Source of the DNA: Microbacterium sp. 1.5R
GTDB lineage: Bacteria > Actinomycetota > Actinomycetes > Actinomycetales > Microbacteriaceae
Assembly: GCF_007667425.1 (NCBI RefSeq)
Contig: NZ_VDRC01000001.1
Location: 2,138,595-2,202,594 of the forward strand
Length of the DNA: 64,000 nucleotides
Direction of reading: 5' to 3'
Each line of letters opens with the position of its first letter. Position 1 is the stretch's first letter. The notes beneath the pieces were generated by a model, which was not told where the DNA came from, did not search any database, and saw only the letters and a program-made list of their open reading frames with translations. The translations under genes were made by a program, and so were the position numbers. Positions 50,813 through 59,538 of this stretch are shown here, piece by piece.

Positions 50813-51601
50813 ATGGACGGGAGGGACTGGTCGATTCAGGAGATCGCGCGCCTCGCGGGTACCACCAGTAGGACGCTGCGCCACTACGACGACATCGGCT
50901 TGCTCACGCCCACGCGCATCGCGCACAACGGCTACCGGCACTACGACGAGGCCGCGCTCGTGCGACTGCAGCGGATTCTTCTGCTGCGAGAACTCGGACT
51001 CGGGCTGCCGCAGATCGAAAAGGTGCTGCGGTCGACCACCGACGCGACGACCGAGGCGTCGGCGCTCGAGACCCACCTCGCGCTCCTCCGCGAGGAGCAG
51101 AACCGGCTGGCGCGTCAGGTCGCGTCGGTCGAGCACACCATCGCGTCACTGAGAGGAGGTGAAGAACTGATGGCAGAGAACATGTTCGACGGCTTCGACC
51201 ACACGCGGTACAAGGGCGAGGTCGAGCAGCGCTGGGGCCGCAAGGCCTACGCCGACGGAGATCGCTGGTGGCGCGGGATGACGGATGCCGAGCGCGCCGA
51301 GTGGCAACAGCGTGTGGCCGACCTGGGTCGGGACTGGATCGCCGCCGCGGAGAGCAGCGTCGACCCGGCATCCGCGAAGGCGCAGGACGTCGCCCGGCGT
51401 CACTTGGACTGGCTCGCCGGCGTGCCCGGAACTCCGGCGTCCGTGCCGGGCGGAGACATCAAGGCATACGTGATCGGCCTCGGCGAGATGTACGTGACCG
51501 ATCCGCGCTTCGGTGCGAACTACGCGACGTCCTCCGGCGGCACGCACGGCGCAGAGTTCGTGCGCGACGCCCTCCGCGTGTACGCGGACGCGCACCTGTA
51601 G
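50813..51601 (+). CDS. MerR family regulator with TipAS ligand domain
   Basis: 262 residues; ATG with AGGAG upstream. MerR HTH 'WSIQEIARLAGTTSRTLRHY' with 'NGYRHYDEAALVRLQRILLL', coiled-coil to about 115, then the TipAS domain 'FDGFDHTRYKGEVEQRWG...YATSSGGTHGAEFVRDAL', which in Streptomyces traps thiopeptide antibiotics. 'SLRGGEELMAEN' contains a second in-frame start with AGAGGAGG before it, so a ligand-domain-only form (like TipAS) may be made. Confidence 0.9.
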   Translation: MDGRDWSIQEIARLAGTTSRTLRHYDDIGLLTPTRIAHNGYRHYDEAALVRLQRILLLRELGLGLPQIEKVLRSTTDATTEASALETHLALLREEQNRLARQVASVEHTIASLRGGEELMAENMFDGFDHTRYKGEVEQRWGRKAYADGDRWWRGMTDAERAEWQQRVADLGRDWIAAAESSVDPASAKAQDVARRHLDWLAGVPGTPASVPGGDIKAYVIGLGEMYVTDPRFGANYATSSGGTHGAEFVRDALRVYADAHL

Positions 51602-51608
51602 CGCGGCG

Positions 51609-51684
51609 CGTTTCGTCTCGCTGCGCTCGCTCAACGACCGGGGCCCTGGTCGTTGAGCGAGGAGCGCAGCGACGAGACGAGACG
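51609..51684. repeat. Family B palindromic repeat, copy 3 (complete)
   Basis: Forward arm CGTTTCGTCTCGCTGCGCTC+GCTCAACGACC (51609-51639), 8-nt centre GGGGCCCT, reverse arm GGTCGTTGAGCGAGGAGCGC+AGCGACGAGACGAGACG (51648-51684). The best-preserved copy. It follows the MerR gene and can form a hairpin of over 25 bp. Confidence 0.9.
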
Positions 51685-51771
51685 AGCCGCCTTCCGCAGG
51701 CCGCGTATCGAACACGGGCACGCGACGCAAGAGCACGAACGGATGCCGGTGGCGGGGCGTAGGGTCGAGCC

Positions 51772-52146
51772 ATGGCCCACCGTCGGAAGCGCACGAATGC
51801 GGCTCCGCTGTTCATCGCCGCCCCCGCCGCCTACGCCGCCAACGTCGCGCTGGGCAGCGCCGTCGCCGCACGAGTCATCGACACCCGCGGGTTCCGCTGG
51901 GTCCACCACGCCATCTACATCGCGACGTGCGTTGCGACCGTGGCCGCCGTCAGCGCCGCATGGTGGGGCAGGCCGAAGGCCGAGAGCCGCCGAGCCGCGG
52001 CATCCCTCGCTCCCGCCCTCGTGCCCCTCGCGGCGATCCCGTATCTCGGGACGCACACGCGACGGCATCCGTTGGTCGCGCTCGCCGCCGCCCCCTTCCT
52101 CGTCGCGGGCCTGGTGTGCTCGCGCATCCCCTTCTACCGGAAGTGA
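51772..52146 (+). CDS. Small membrane protein, unknown
   Basis: 124 residues with three to four hydrophobic segments ('[20 protein letters not shown]', '[20 protein letters not shown]', '[11 protein letters not shown]', '[20 protein letters not shown]'). No family recognised. TAGGGT ends 6 nt before the ATG (leaderless type). The nitroreductase gene follows within 5 nt and may be coexpressed. Confidence 0.65.
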   Translation: MAHRRKRTNAAPLFIAAPAAYAANVALGSAVAARVIDTRGFRWVHHAIYIATCVATVAAVSAAWWGRPKAESRRAAASLAPALVPLAAIPYLGTHTRRHPLVALAAAPFLVAGLVCSRIPFYRK

Positions 52147-52150
52147 ACGC

Positions 52151-52969
52151 ATGGAACTGCTCGATGTCATCCGCCGCCGCAAGACCACGAACGGGCCGTT
52201 CCTGCCCGATCCCGTCTCGGAGGAGCATCAGCGGCTGCTGCTCGAGGCGGCTGGTCGCGCTCCGTCGCAGCTGAACAGTCAGCCGTGGCGGTTCGTCGTG
52301 ATCGAGAACCGCGAGACGATCGACAGCATCGCCCGTATCTCGGGCGAGAGCATGACCGAGGCGATGTCGAACGGCACGTTCTTCGAGCGCTACAAGCCGT
52401 ACTTCCGGTTCAGCCAGGCCGAGATGGAGCAGAAGCGCAGCGGGATGCTGTTCGACAAGCTCCCCGCGGCCCTGCGACCGTTCACGAGCCAGGTGTTCAC
52501 GAAGCGCGGGCAGAAGCTCATGAACACGTTCGGAGTGCCGAAGACTCTCGGCGAGGAGAACCAGAAGCTCGTCGCCGGGTCTCCGCTGCTGCTCGGCGTC
52601 ATGCTCGACCGCAGCGAGTACCGACCGGGACAGCTGTCATCGTTCTACTCGGTGTTCAGCATGGGCGCAGCGATGGAGAACGTCTGGCTCACGACGGTCG
52701 AGCTCGGCATGGGCATCCAGTTCATCTCGTTCCCCATGGAGGTGCCGGGCAAGTGGGAGGAGATCATCGATCTGCTGCACGTGCCCGACGATCTCGAGCT
52801 CATGGCCGTGTACCGGTTGGGGTACCTGCCGCACGACCAGCGCCGTCCGGCGATCGACTGGTCGAGCCACCAGCGCAAGCTCGCGTCGCAGTACGTGTTC
52901 CGCGAGACCTGCGATGCGCCGCAGCAGGGATGGGACACTCCTCCCGCCGAGGCGGCGACCCGGGACTGA
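52151..52969 (+). CDS. Nitroreductase family protein
   Basis: 272 residues. '[20 protein letters not shown]' start and '[20 protein letters not shown]' (FMN phosphate site) identify the family; '[20 protein letters not shown]' completes the FMN fold. It is longer than the usual 200 residues owing to an insert (about 75-145) and a C-terminal tail. FMN-dependent reduction with NAD(P)H; the substrate is not predictable. Confidence 0.88.
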   Translation: MELLDVIRRRKTTNGPFLPDPVSEEHQRLLLEAAGRAPSQLNSQPWRFVVIENRETIDSIARISGESMTEAMSNGTFFERYKPYFRFSQAEMEQKRSGMLFDKLPAALRPFTSQVFTKRGQKLMNTFGVPKTLGEENQKLVAGSPLLLGVMLDRSEYRPGQLSSFYSVFSMGAAMENVWLTTVELGMGIQFISFPMEVPGKWEEIIDLLHVPDDLELMAVYRLGYLPHDQRRPAIDWSSHQRKLASQYVFRETCDAPQQGWDTPPAEAATRD

Positions 52970-52973
52970 CGGA

Positions 52974-54500
52974 TCAGCCCCTCGGCGTCCGGGGCAGCTC
53001 CTTCAGGTCGCTGAGCGCGGGGCCCTCGATGCGGGTTCCGTCGGCGGTGAAACGCGAGGCGTGCAGGGGGCAGTCCCACGTGCAGTCCGCGTCATTCCAG
53101 TCGAGCACGCCACCGAGGTGCGGGCACACGGCGTCGACCGCCCTGGTGACGCCGTCGACGGTGGAGATGCCGACGGGAAGCCCACTCCGATTCGCGACGA
53201 CGCCCTCGCCCTCGGCGGGCCGAGGTACGGGGACGGACGTCTTCTCGGCGTCGATCCACCCCTTGGCGGCCTCGGTCGCGACCTTCGCACCCTCGACGGC
53301 GCCGCGGGCGAGGTCGGCGGGCACGGTCAGTCGGGTGCCGATCTTCACCATCCAGCCCGGCCGGTCGTGCCAGCTCGCACCGAGGATCTCGGTGGTGAGC
53401 CGCAGCGCCGCGGCGGGGGCGTTGGAGAGCCCCCACTTCGCGTAGCCGGTCGCGAACCGGATGCGGCCGAGACCCCGCGGCATCGCTCCGACGAACGGGA
53501 TCTGGTTGTGCGATTCGTAGTCCTGCGCCGACCAGCGATGCGTCTCCTCCGCGCCGGGGAAGAACTTCTGCGTCCATTCGACGAGCTCGTCCACCGCGGC
53601 GCGCTCGCCGTCGGACCGCCCGACCGGGTGCCCGTTGCCGCCGACGACCAGCTGCGCCGTGCCGCCTGGCCCGTCTGCCTCGGACACGGGGCGGATGGAC
53701 CGGGTCGGCTGGTCGGTCGAGATGAACGTGGAATCGGGGATGCCGCCTGGCACCCGGAACGACACGCAGTACGACCGGAACGCCCGCATCTTCGAGAAGT
53801 AAAGACCGCGGTCGAGGATCGGGTACCCGGTGGCGATGACGATGTGCTGCGCGAACAGCGGGCCGACCGGGGTCTCGACGCGGGGCTCCGGCAGCGCATG
53901 CGTCGCGGTGACCCGCACCCCGGTGTGCAGGGTGCCCCCGGCCGCGAGGAACTCGGACGCGAGCGCCTCGGTCACGCGCATCGGATCGATCGTCACCTGG
54001 TCGTCGAGGGCGACGGCGCCCGCCGCCGGGAAGTCGACGTTCAGCTCGCCGGCGGTGAGCATGCGGGTGGGGAGCCCGGCCTCCTGTGCTGCCGCATGCT
54101 GGGCCCGCACCGATTCGAGTCCGTCGGGCGACTGGGCGTACGTGTGGTCGGTGCGTCGCTCGTACGGCACGCCGGCCTGGTCGGCGAACGCGATGAGCCA
54201 GTCCATGCCCGCGCGGTTGCCGTCGACGTACGCCTGCAGCAGCGGTGCATTGTGGTGGCGTCGGATCTCGGCGAGGCGCTGGGCCTGCAGCAGCGACAGC
54301 TTGCCGGTGTTGCCGCCCGAAGCGAGCTCGCCGACCGATCCGGACTCCAAGACCGCGACGTCGAGACCCGCCCGCGTGAGCATCACGGCGGTCGAGAGCC
54401 CGGTGAGACCGGCTCCGACGATGATGACGTCGTGTCGTGCGCCGGGGTCGAACGGGGTGCCTGTGGGCGGGGTGCGGTCGAGCTTCCACAGCGGCTTCAT
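52974..54500 (-). CDS. FAD-dependent oxidoreductase (DAO) with C-terminal Rieske domain
   Basis: 508 residues. N-terminal FAD site 'HDVIIVGAGLTGLSTAVMLT', DAO body with 'TGYPILDRGLYFSKMRAFRS' and 'GRIRFATGYAKWGLSNAPAA'. The last about 90 residues are a Rieske [2Fe-2S] domain: 'AVCPHLGGVL' (C-x-H) and 'WDCPLHASRF' (C-x2-H). DAO-Rieske fusions are related to YhfW-type and gamma-glutamylputrescine oxidoreductases; the substrate is unknown. Convergent with the nitroreductase gene 4 nt away. Confidence 0.9.
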   Translation of the reverse strand: MKPLWKLDRTPPTGTPFDPGARHDVIIVGAGLTGLSTAVMLTRAGLDVAVLESGSVGELASGGNTGKLSLLQAQRLAEIRRHHNAPLLQAYVDGNRAGMDWLIAFADQAGVPYERRTDHTYAQSPDGLESVRAQHAAAQEAGLPTRMLTAGELNVDFPAAGAVALDDQVTIDPMRVTEALASEFLAAGGTLHTGVRVTATHALPEPRVETPVGPLFAQHIVIATGYPILDRGLYFSKMRAFRSYCVSFRVPGGIPDSTFISTDQPTRSIRPVSEADGPGGTAQLVVGGNGHPVGRSDGERAAVDELVEWTQKFFPGAEETHRWSAQDYESHNQIPFVGAMPRGLGRIRFATGYAKWGLSNAPAAALRLTTEILGASWHDRPGWMVKIGTRLTVPADLARGAVEGAKVATEAAKGWIDAEKTSVPVPRPAEGEGVVANRSGLPVGISTVDGVTRAVDAVCPHLGGVLDWNDADCTWDCPLHASRFTADGTRIEGPALSDLKELPRTPRG

Positions 54501-54608
54501 GGCACCAGTGTTCGCCTCGGGGCGGCCGGCTGCACAGCGGGTTGACTTTCCCCGGTGGGCCTGCGACGGGCCGCCGGGGAGCGCCGACGCCGGGGCTAGA
54601 GTTGCCGG

Positions 54609-54998
54609 GTGACTCCCCGCCGCGCGCTCCTCGTCTTCCTCGGGGGCACAGTCGGGACCGCGGCTCGACTCGCCCTGGGGCTGTGGATCCCGGATGCCGC
54701 CGGCTTCCCCGTGGCGACATTCGCCGTCAACATCGTCGGGGCGTTCCTCATCGGATTCCTCGCCGCCCGGATGCCGCGGACCACCGACCTGCGGGTGCTC
54801 CTCGGCACGGGCGTCCTCGGCGGGTTCACGACCTACAGCGCCTTCATGGTCGGCGCCGTCGAGCTCTGGGGCAGCGCGCCGGCGCTCGCCGCGGCCTACG
54901 CGGTCGGCAGCCTCGTGCTCGGACTCGCCGCGGCCGCACTGGGGCTGCGCCTCGGACGACCGCGAACCGCGGCATCCCCGCCGGAGGCGACCGCGTGA
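54609..54998 (+). CDS. crcB: Fluoride channel subunit 1
   Basis: 129 residues from GTG; TAGAGT ends 6 nt before it. Fluc pattern: 'FLGGTVGTAARLALGLWI', 'ATFAVNIVGAFLIGFLAARM', 'GTGVLGGFTTYSAFMVG' with the pore 'GGFTTYS'. Four helices. Stop overlaps the second crcB (GTGA). Confidence 0.9.
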   Translation: MTPRRALLVFLGGTVGTAARLALGLWIPDAAGFPVATFAVNIVGAFLIGFLAARMPRTTDLRVLLGTGVLGGFTTYSAFMVGAVELWGSAPALAAAYAVGSLVLGLAAAALGLRLGRPRTAASPPEATA

Positions 54999-55354
54999 CT
55001 CCGCTGCTGTTCGTCGGCGCGGCGCTCGCCGGGGGAGCGGGCGCGGTGCTCCGCTACGTGCTCGACCTCGCCGTCGGCGCGGTCGTCGGCCGGCGGTTCC
55101 CGTGGGGGATCCTCGTCGTCAACCTGTCCGGCTCGTTCGCGCTGGGGGTCGTGACGACGGCTCTGCCCGACGCCGCCTTCCTGATCGGAGCCGGTCTGCT
55201 CGGCGGATTCACGACGTTCAGCACGGCGATGCTCGACGCGGTCGCCCTGTGGCGCGACGGCGAGCGCGCGGCATCCCTCTTCGTCGCCGTCGGGATGCTC
55301 GTGCTCGGTCTCGCGGCGGCGGCGCTCGGGCTGCTGCTCGGCGCGCAGTTCTGA
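54995..55354 (+). CDS. crcB: Fluoride channel subunit 2
   Basis: 119 residues, GTG coupled to the first crcB. 'GGAGAVLRYVLDLAV', 'WGILVVNLSGSFALGVVTTA', 'GLLGGFTTFSTAMLDAV'. Such pairs form dual-topology heterodimers that let F- leave the cell. No fluoride riboswitch is recognised upstream. Confidence 0.9.
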   Translation: MTPLLFVGAALAGGAGAVLRYVLDLAVGAVVGRRFPWGILVVNLSGSFALGVVTTALPDAAFLIGAGLLGGFTTFSTAMLDAVALWRDGERAASLFVAVGMLVLGLAAAALGLLLGAQF

Positions 55355-55414
55355 CAGGGGTTGCCGCGCCTCCGCTCTCGCTCCAGGGCAAACGCTCAGA
55401 CTCGACGGGCAAGA

Positions 55415-55442
55415 TGTACAAACGTACATGTACAGGCGTACA
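55415..55442. promoter_or_regulatory. Tandem TetR operators before the RND efflux operon
   Basis: TGTACAAACGTACA (55415-55428) and TGTACAGGCGTACA (55429-55442) are two adjacent copies of TGTAC-n4-GTACA, ending 9 nt before the TetR start codon and overlapping its ribosome site region. Clear candidate for self-repression. Confidence 0.8.
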
Positions 55443-55451
55443 GGAGGCCCG

Positions 55452-56051
55452 ATGAGCGAGACGATCCGGCGTCGCCGCGACCCAGAGGCCCGACGCCGCG
55501 AGATCGTGACGGCCGCCGCCGAACTCATCATCGAGGTCGGCGTCGACGCGCTCACGCACCGCAAGGTCGCGACGAGGGCGGGTGTGCCGCTCGGCGCCAC
55601 GACGCAGTACTTCGCCACCCTCGACGACCTGCGCGAGGCGGCTCTCGGCGCCCTCGCCGCCGAGATCCAGGAGCGCATCGACGAGACCAGGCAGGCGGTG
55701 GTCGCCGAAGGCGTGACGCCCGCCGGCATCGCCCGTCTCGTGCGGCAGGCGCTCGACGACGCGCGAGCCGTGCACGCCGACCGCGCGGTGGTCACCGCCG
55801 CCGTGCACGACCCCCGGGTACGCGCCTTCGCGCGACAGTGGTCCGACGAGATCGTCGGCTTCATGTCGCCCGTGCACGGCCTCGATCGCGCCAGGGCCGC
55901 CGCCGTCTTCATCGACGGCGTACTCTGGCACGCACAGATCCACGACGAGCCGCTCGACGAAGAGCTGATCCGAGACGCCCTCGCCGGGATCCTCTGTCCC
56001 GCACCGGCGTCCGCACCATCATCCGCCGCATCCGCCGCCGCATCCGCCTGA
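55452..56051 (+). CDS. TetR family repressor of the RND pump
   Basis: 199 residues, ATG with CAGGAGG 5 nt upstream. HTH 'REIVTAAAELIIEVGVDALT' and 'HRKVATRAGVPLGATTQYFA'. The C-terminus ends in an Ala/Ser/Pro tail. It precedes the RND gene by 19 nt in the same direction and should repress it through the TGTAC-n4-GTACA pair. Confidence 0.9.
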   Translation: MSETIRRRRDPEARRREIVTAAAELIIEVGVDALTHRKVATRAGVPLGATTQYFATLDDLREAALGALAAEIQERIDETRQAVVAEGVTPAGIARLVRQALDDARAVHADRAVVTAAVHDPRVRAFARQWSDEIVGFMSPVHGLDRARAAAVFIDGVLWHAQIHDEPLDEELIRDALAGILCPAPASAPSSAASAAASA

Positions 56052-56070
56052 CCGACAGAGAGAGAATCCC

Positions 56071-59000
56071 GTGTCGAAACTCGCCGTCCTGAGTCTGAAG
56101 AACCGCGCTCTGATCGCCCTCATCACGATCGTCGCCGCGGTGTTCGGCGGACTCGCCCTGACGAACCTGAAGCAGGAGCTCATCCCGTCGCTCGAGCTGC
56201 CGAACCTCGTCGTCACGGCGACCTACCCCGGCGCCTCGCCCGAGGTCGTCGAGAATGACGTGTCGACGCCCATCGAAGCGGCGATCCAGGGCGTGCCCGG
56301 CCTCGAGAGCACCACCGCGACGAGCACCACGAACGCGTCGGTCGTGCAGGCGACGTTCGCCTACGGCACCGACCTCGCGACCGCCGAGCAGAAGATGCAG
56401 CAGGCGATCAACCGCATCTCGGCGCAGCTGCCCGAGGGCATCAGCCCACAGGTGCTCGCGGTGTCGGTCGACGACTTCCCCGTCATCCAGGTCGCGGTGA
56501 CCGGCTTCGAGAACGCGCAGGACGCGCAGACCCAGCTCGAGAACGTCGCGATCCCCGACCTCGAAGACGTCGACGGCGTCAATGCGGCGCAGATCATCGG
56601 CGGCGTCGGACAGCGCATCACCATCACGCCCGACGTCGCCGCGCTCGCCGCGCAGGGCGAGAGCACCCAGGCGATCAGCGATGCGCTCGAGCAGAACGGC
56701 ACCCTCTTCCCGGGCGGCGACATCACCGAGAACGGCCAGACGCTCACCGTGCAGACGGGTGCGAAGATTACCTCGGTCGACGAGATCGCCGCACTGCCCA
56801 TCGTCGGCACCGACGTCACGATCGGCGACGTCGCGACCGTCGTGCAGGAGACCGATCCTGTCTCGTCGCTCTCGCGGGTCGACGGCGAGGACGCCCTGTC
56901 GATCTCGATCACCAAGCTCCCCGCCGCAAACACCGTCGAGGTGTCGGAGGGCATCATCGCCGCGCTCGACGAGATCGGCGAGGCGCTGCCGGATGCCGAG
57001 TTCACGATCATCTTCGACCAGGCGCCGTTCATCGAGCAGTCCATCGAGACCCTCGCCACCGAGGGCCTCCTGGGTCTGGCGTTCGCCGTGATCGTCATCC
57101 TCGTGTTCCTGCTGTCGATCCGTTCGACGCTCGTGACCGCGATCTCGATCCCCACGAGCGTGCTCATCACCTTCATCGGTCTGCAGGCGTTCGGCTACTC
57201 GCTGAACGTTCTCACCCTCGGCGCTCTCACGATCGCGATCGGACGCGTCGTCGACGACTCGATCGTCGTCATCGAGAACATCAAGAGGCACTACGTCGGC
57301 GATGCCGACAAGGGCGATGCGATCCGGCTCGCGGTGCGCGAGGTGGCGATGGCGGTGACCTCGTCGACGATCACCACGGTCGCCGTCTTCCTGCCGCTCG
57401 TGTTCGTCGGAGACGCGGTGGGCGAGCTGTTCCGGCCCTTCGCCATGACCGTGTCGATCGCGATGGTCGCCTCGCTGCTGGTGTCGCTGACCATCGTGCC
57501 GGTTCTCGCCTACTGGTTCCTGCGACCGGGCAAGCCGCTGCTCGACGAGAGCGGCGTGCAGATCGATCCGGAGCATCCGGATGCTCCGCCGACGCGACTG
57601 CAGCGCGGCTACCGTCCGATCCTCGGCTGGACGCTCAAGCACTCGTTCATCACCGTGCTCCTCGCCGTCGTCGTGCTCGGCGGGACGATCGCCGCTGTCC
57701 CGCTGATGAAGATCAACTTCCTCAGCGACTCCGGCCAGAACACGATGACGGTCACGCAGGACCTCGGTCCGACGGCCAGCCTCGAGACGAAGTCGCAGGC
57801 GGCGATCGCCGTCGAGGACGCCCTGCTCGACATCGACGGCGTCGAGCACGTGCAGGCATCCATCGGGTCCAGCGGCTCCGCGCTGCGAGACGCCTTCTCG
57901 GGCGGCGCCGGGGTCACCTACTCGGTGCTCACCGACGGCGACGCCGACCAGGAGGCGCTCCGCGCCGAGGTGCAGGACGCGATCGAGAAGCTCACCGATG
58001 TCGGCGAGGTGTCGGTCGCGGCATCCACCGGCTTCGGATCCAGCGACATCGAGATCACCGTCACCGCGTCGAACAGCGACGACCTCGACGCCGCGACCTC
58101 GGCCGTGGTCGACGAGCTGAAGGGCCGAGACGGCGTCGGACAGGTCACCGACAATCTCGCCGCCGCGCTGCCGTACCTGGCCGTGGTCGTCGACCGCGAC
58201 GGCGCCGCCGCGCGGGGGCTCTCCGAGGTCGCCGTCGGCGCGATCGTGTCGAACGCCATGCGTCCGCAACAGGTGGGATCGGTCGAGATCGACGACTCCT
58301 CGCTGACGGTCTACCTCGCGAACGCCACCCCGCCCACGACCGCTCAGGCGCTGCGCGAGCTCGCGATACCCACCCCCACGGGCGTCGCGCAGCTGCAGGA
58401 CCTCGCGACCGTCGAGGAGCGCAACGGCCCCACCTCGATCACCACCGAGCAGGGTCGACGCACCGCGACGATCACGGTGCCCCCGGCATCCGACAACCTC
58501 GCCACCGCGACGGCGTCGGTGTCTGAGGCGCTCGCCGCGGTCGATCTGCCCGACGGGGCGTCGGCCGAGGTCGGCGGTGTCGCGTCGCAGCAGTCCGACT
58601 CGTTCTCGCAGCTCGGACTCGCGATGCTCGCGGCCATCCTCATCGTGTACGTCGTCATGGTCGCCACGTTCAAGTCGCTGCGCCAGCCGCTGCTGCTGCT
58701 GATCTCGGTGCCGTTCGCGGCGACGGGCGCGATCCTGCTGCAGGTCGTGACCGGCGTGCCCCTGGGTGTGGCGTCGCTGATCGGGGTGCTGATGCTCATC
58801 GGCATCGTGGTGACGAACGCCATCGTGCTCATCGACCTCGTGAACCAGTACCGGGAGAAGGGTCTGTCGACCGCCGAGGCGGTGATGGCCGGTGGAGAGA
58901 AGCGACTGCGGCCGATCCTCATGACCGCACTCGCCACGATCCTCGCGCTCACCCCGATGGCACTCGGCATCACCGGTCACGGCGGCTTCATCTCGCAGCC

Positions 59001-59343
59001 GCTCGCGATCGTGGTGATCGGCGGACTGCTGTCGTCGACGGTGCTCACGCTGATCGTGCTCCCGACGCTGTACAACCTCGTCGAGGGCGCGAAGGAACGG
59101 CGCCGGGCGCGCAACCGTCCGTCGTGGTTCCGCCGGCTCTTCTCCCGCAGGCGCATGGTGTCTGCGACGACGGATGCCGCGGGCGACGGCCCTGGCGGCT
59201 CGGGTGGCCCCGTGCCGGTCGGCGCTGCCGCCGCGTCATCCGGCGCGCCCGCCGCGGCATCCGGGGCGTCGTCGGCTCCGGCATCCGGCCTCCCGCACGC
59301 CCCGCAGCTCACGCGTCGCGAGCTGCGGGAGCGCGGCGACTAG
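56071..59343 (+). CDS. RND efflux transporter, HAE1/AcrB-like
   Basis: 1090 residues from GTG. Twelve helices and two large outer loops. 'LSLKNRALIALITIVAAVFG' is TM1; 'LGALTIAIGRVVDDSIVVIE' carries the TM4 Asp pair for proton relay; 'LIGIVVTNAIVLIDLVNQYR' is the TM10-11 repeat. Hydrophobe/amphiphile efflux type, unusual in a monoderm without a TolC partner; no membrane-fusion gene is adjacent. The last about 70 residues are a Gly/Ala/Ser/Pro tail absent from AcrB. Confidence 0.9.
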   Translation: MSKLAVLSLKNRALIALITIVAAVFGGLALTNLKQELIPSLELPNLVVTATYPGASPEVVENDVSTPIEAAIQGVPGLESTTATSTTNASVVQATFAYGTDLATAEQKMQQAINRISAQLPEGISPQVLAVSVDDFPVIQVAVTGFENAQDAQTQLENVAIPDLEDVDGVNAAQIIGGVGQRITITPDVAALAAQGESTQAISDALEQNGTLFPGGDITENGQTLTVQTGAKITSVDEIAALPIVGTDVTIGDVATVVQETDPVSSLSRVDGEDALSISITKLPAANTVEVSEGIIAALDEIGEALPDAEFTIIFDQAPFIEQSIETLATEGLLGLAFAVIVILVFLLSIRSTLVTAISIPTSVLITFIGLQAFGYSLNVLTLGALTIAIGRVVDDSIVVIENIKRHYVGDADKGDAIRLAVREVAMAVTSSTITTVAVFLPLVFVGDAVGELFRPFAMTVSIAMVASLLVSLTIVPVLAYWFLRPGKPLLDESGVQIDPEHPDAPPTRLQRGYRPILGWTLKHSFITVLLAVVVLGGTIAAVPLMKINFLSDSGQNTMTVTQDLGPTASLETKSQAAIAVEDALLDIDGVEHVQASIGSSGSALRDAFSGGAGVTYSVLTDGDADQEALRAEVQDAIEKLTDVGEVSVAASTGFGSSDIEITVTASNSDDLDAATSAVVDELKGRDGVGQVTDNLAAALPYLAVVVDRDGAAARGLSEVAVGAIVSNAMRPQQVGSVEIDDSSLTVYLANATPPTTAQALRELAIPTPTGVAQLQDLATVEERNGPTSITTEQGRRTATITVPPASDNLATATASVSEALAAVDLPDGASAEVGGVASQQSDSFSQLGLAMLAAILIVYVVMVATFKSLRQPLLLLISVPFAATGAILLQVVTGVPLGVASLIGVLMLIGIVVTNAIVLIDLVNQYREKGLSTAEAVMAGGEKRLRPILMTALATILALTPMALGITGHGGFISQPLAIVVIGGLLSSTVLTLIVLPTLYNLVEGAKERRRARNRPSWFRRLFSRRRMVSATTDAAGDGPGGSGGPVPVGAAAASSGAPAAASGASSAPASGLPHAPQLTRRELRERGD

Positions 59344-59358
59344 CGCTGCTCGTCCTTC

Positions 59359-59442
59359 CGCCGAGACCCCGCTCTCTCGCCGAGACCCCGCCCTGCTGAC
59401 GTCAGCGGGGCGGGGTCTCGGCGCGAACCCGGGGTCTCGGCG
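59359..59442. repeat. Family A nested inverted repeat, copy 6
   Basis: CGCCGAGACCCCG (59359-59371) and CGCCGAGACCCCGCC (59378-59392) face CGGGGTCTCGGCG (59411-59423) and CCGGGGTCTCGGCG (59429-59442). Between the convergent ends of the RND and epimerase genes. Confidence 0.85.
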
Positions 59443-59492
59443 ACGGGAGTGGGGGCGCGGGCGGGGCGAGGGCGAGGGTGAGGACGAGGGTG

Positions 59493-59517
59493 AGGGGGCG
59501 GGGGCGGGGGCGGGGGG
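59493..59517 (+). other. G-quadruplex-capable G tract
   Basis: GGGGGCGGGGGCGGGGGCGG+GGGG provides four runs of five or more G separated by single C, preceded from 59451 by loose GGGCGAGGGTGAGG repeats. It fills the rest of the gap before the epimerase stop. Confidence 0.7.
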
Positions 59518-59538
59518 ATGCGGGGGGAGCTGCGTCGC

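Noticed and set aside
54501..54608. Fluoride riboswitch before crcB
   Set aside because: No conserved riboswitch core seen and the first crcB appears leaderless, leaving no 5' UTR.
55909..58980. 1023-codon minus frame opposite the RND transporter
   Set aside because: His/Asp/Arg-rich shadow caused by codon bias; the plus-strand frame has all RND motifs.
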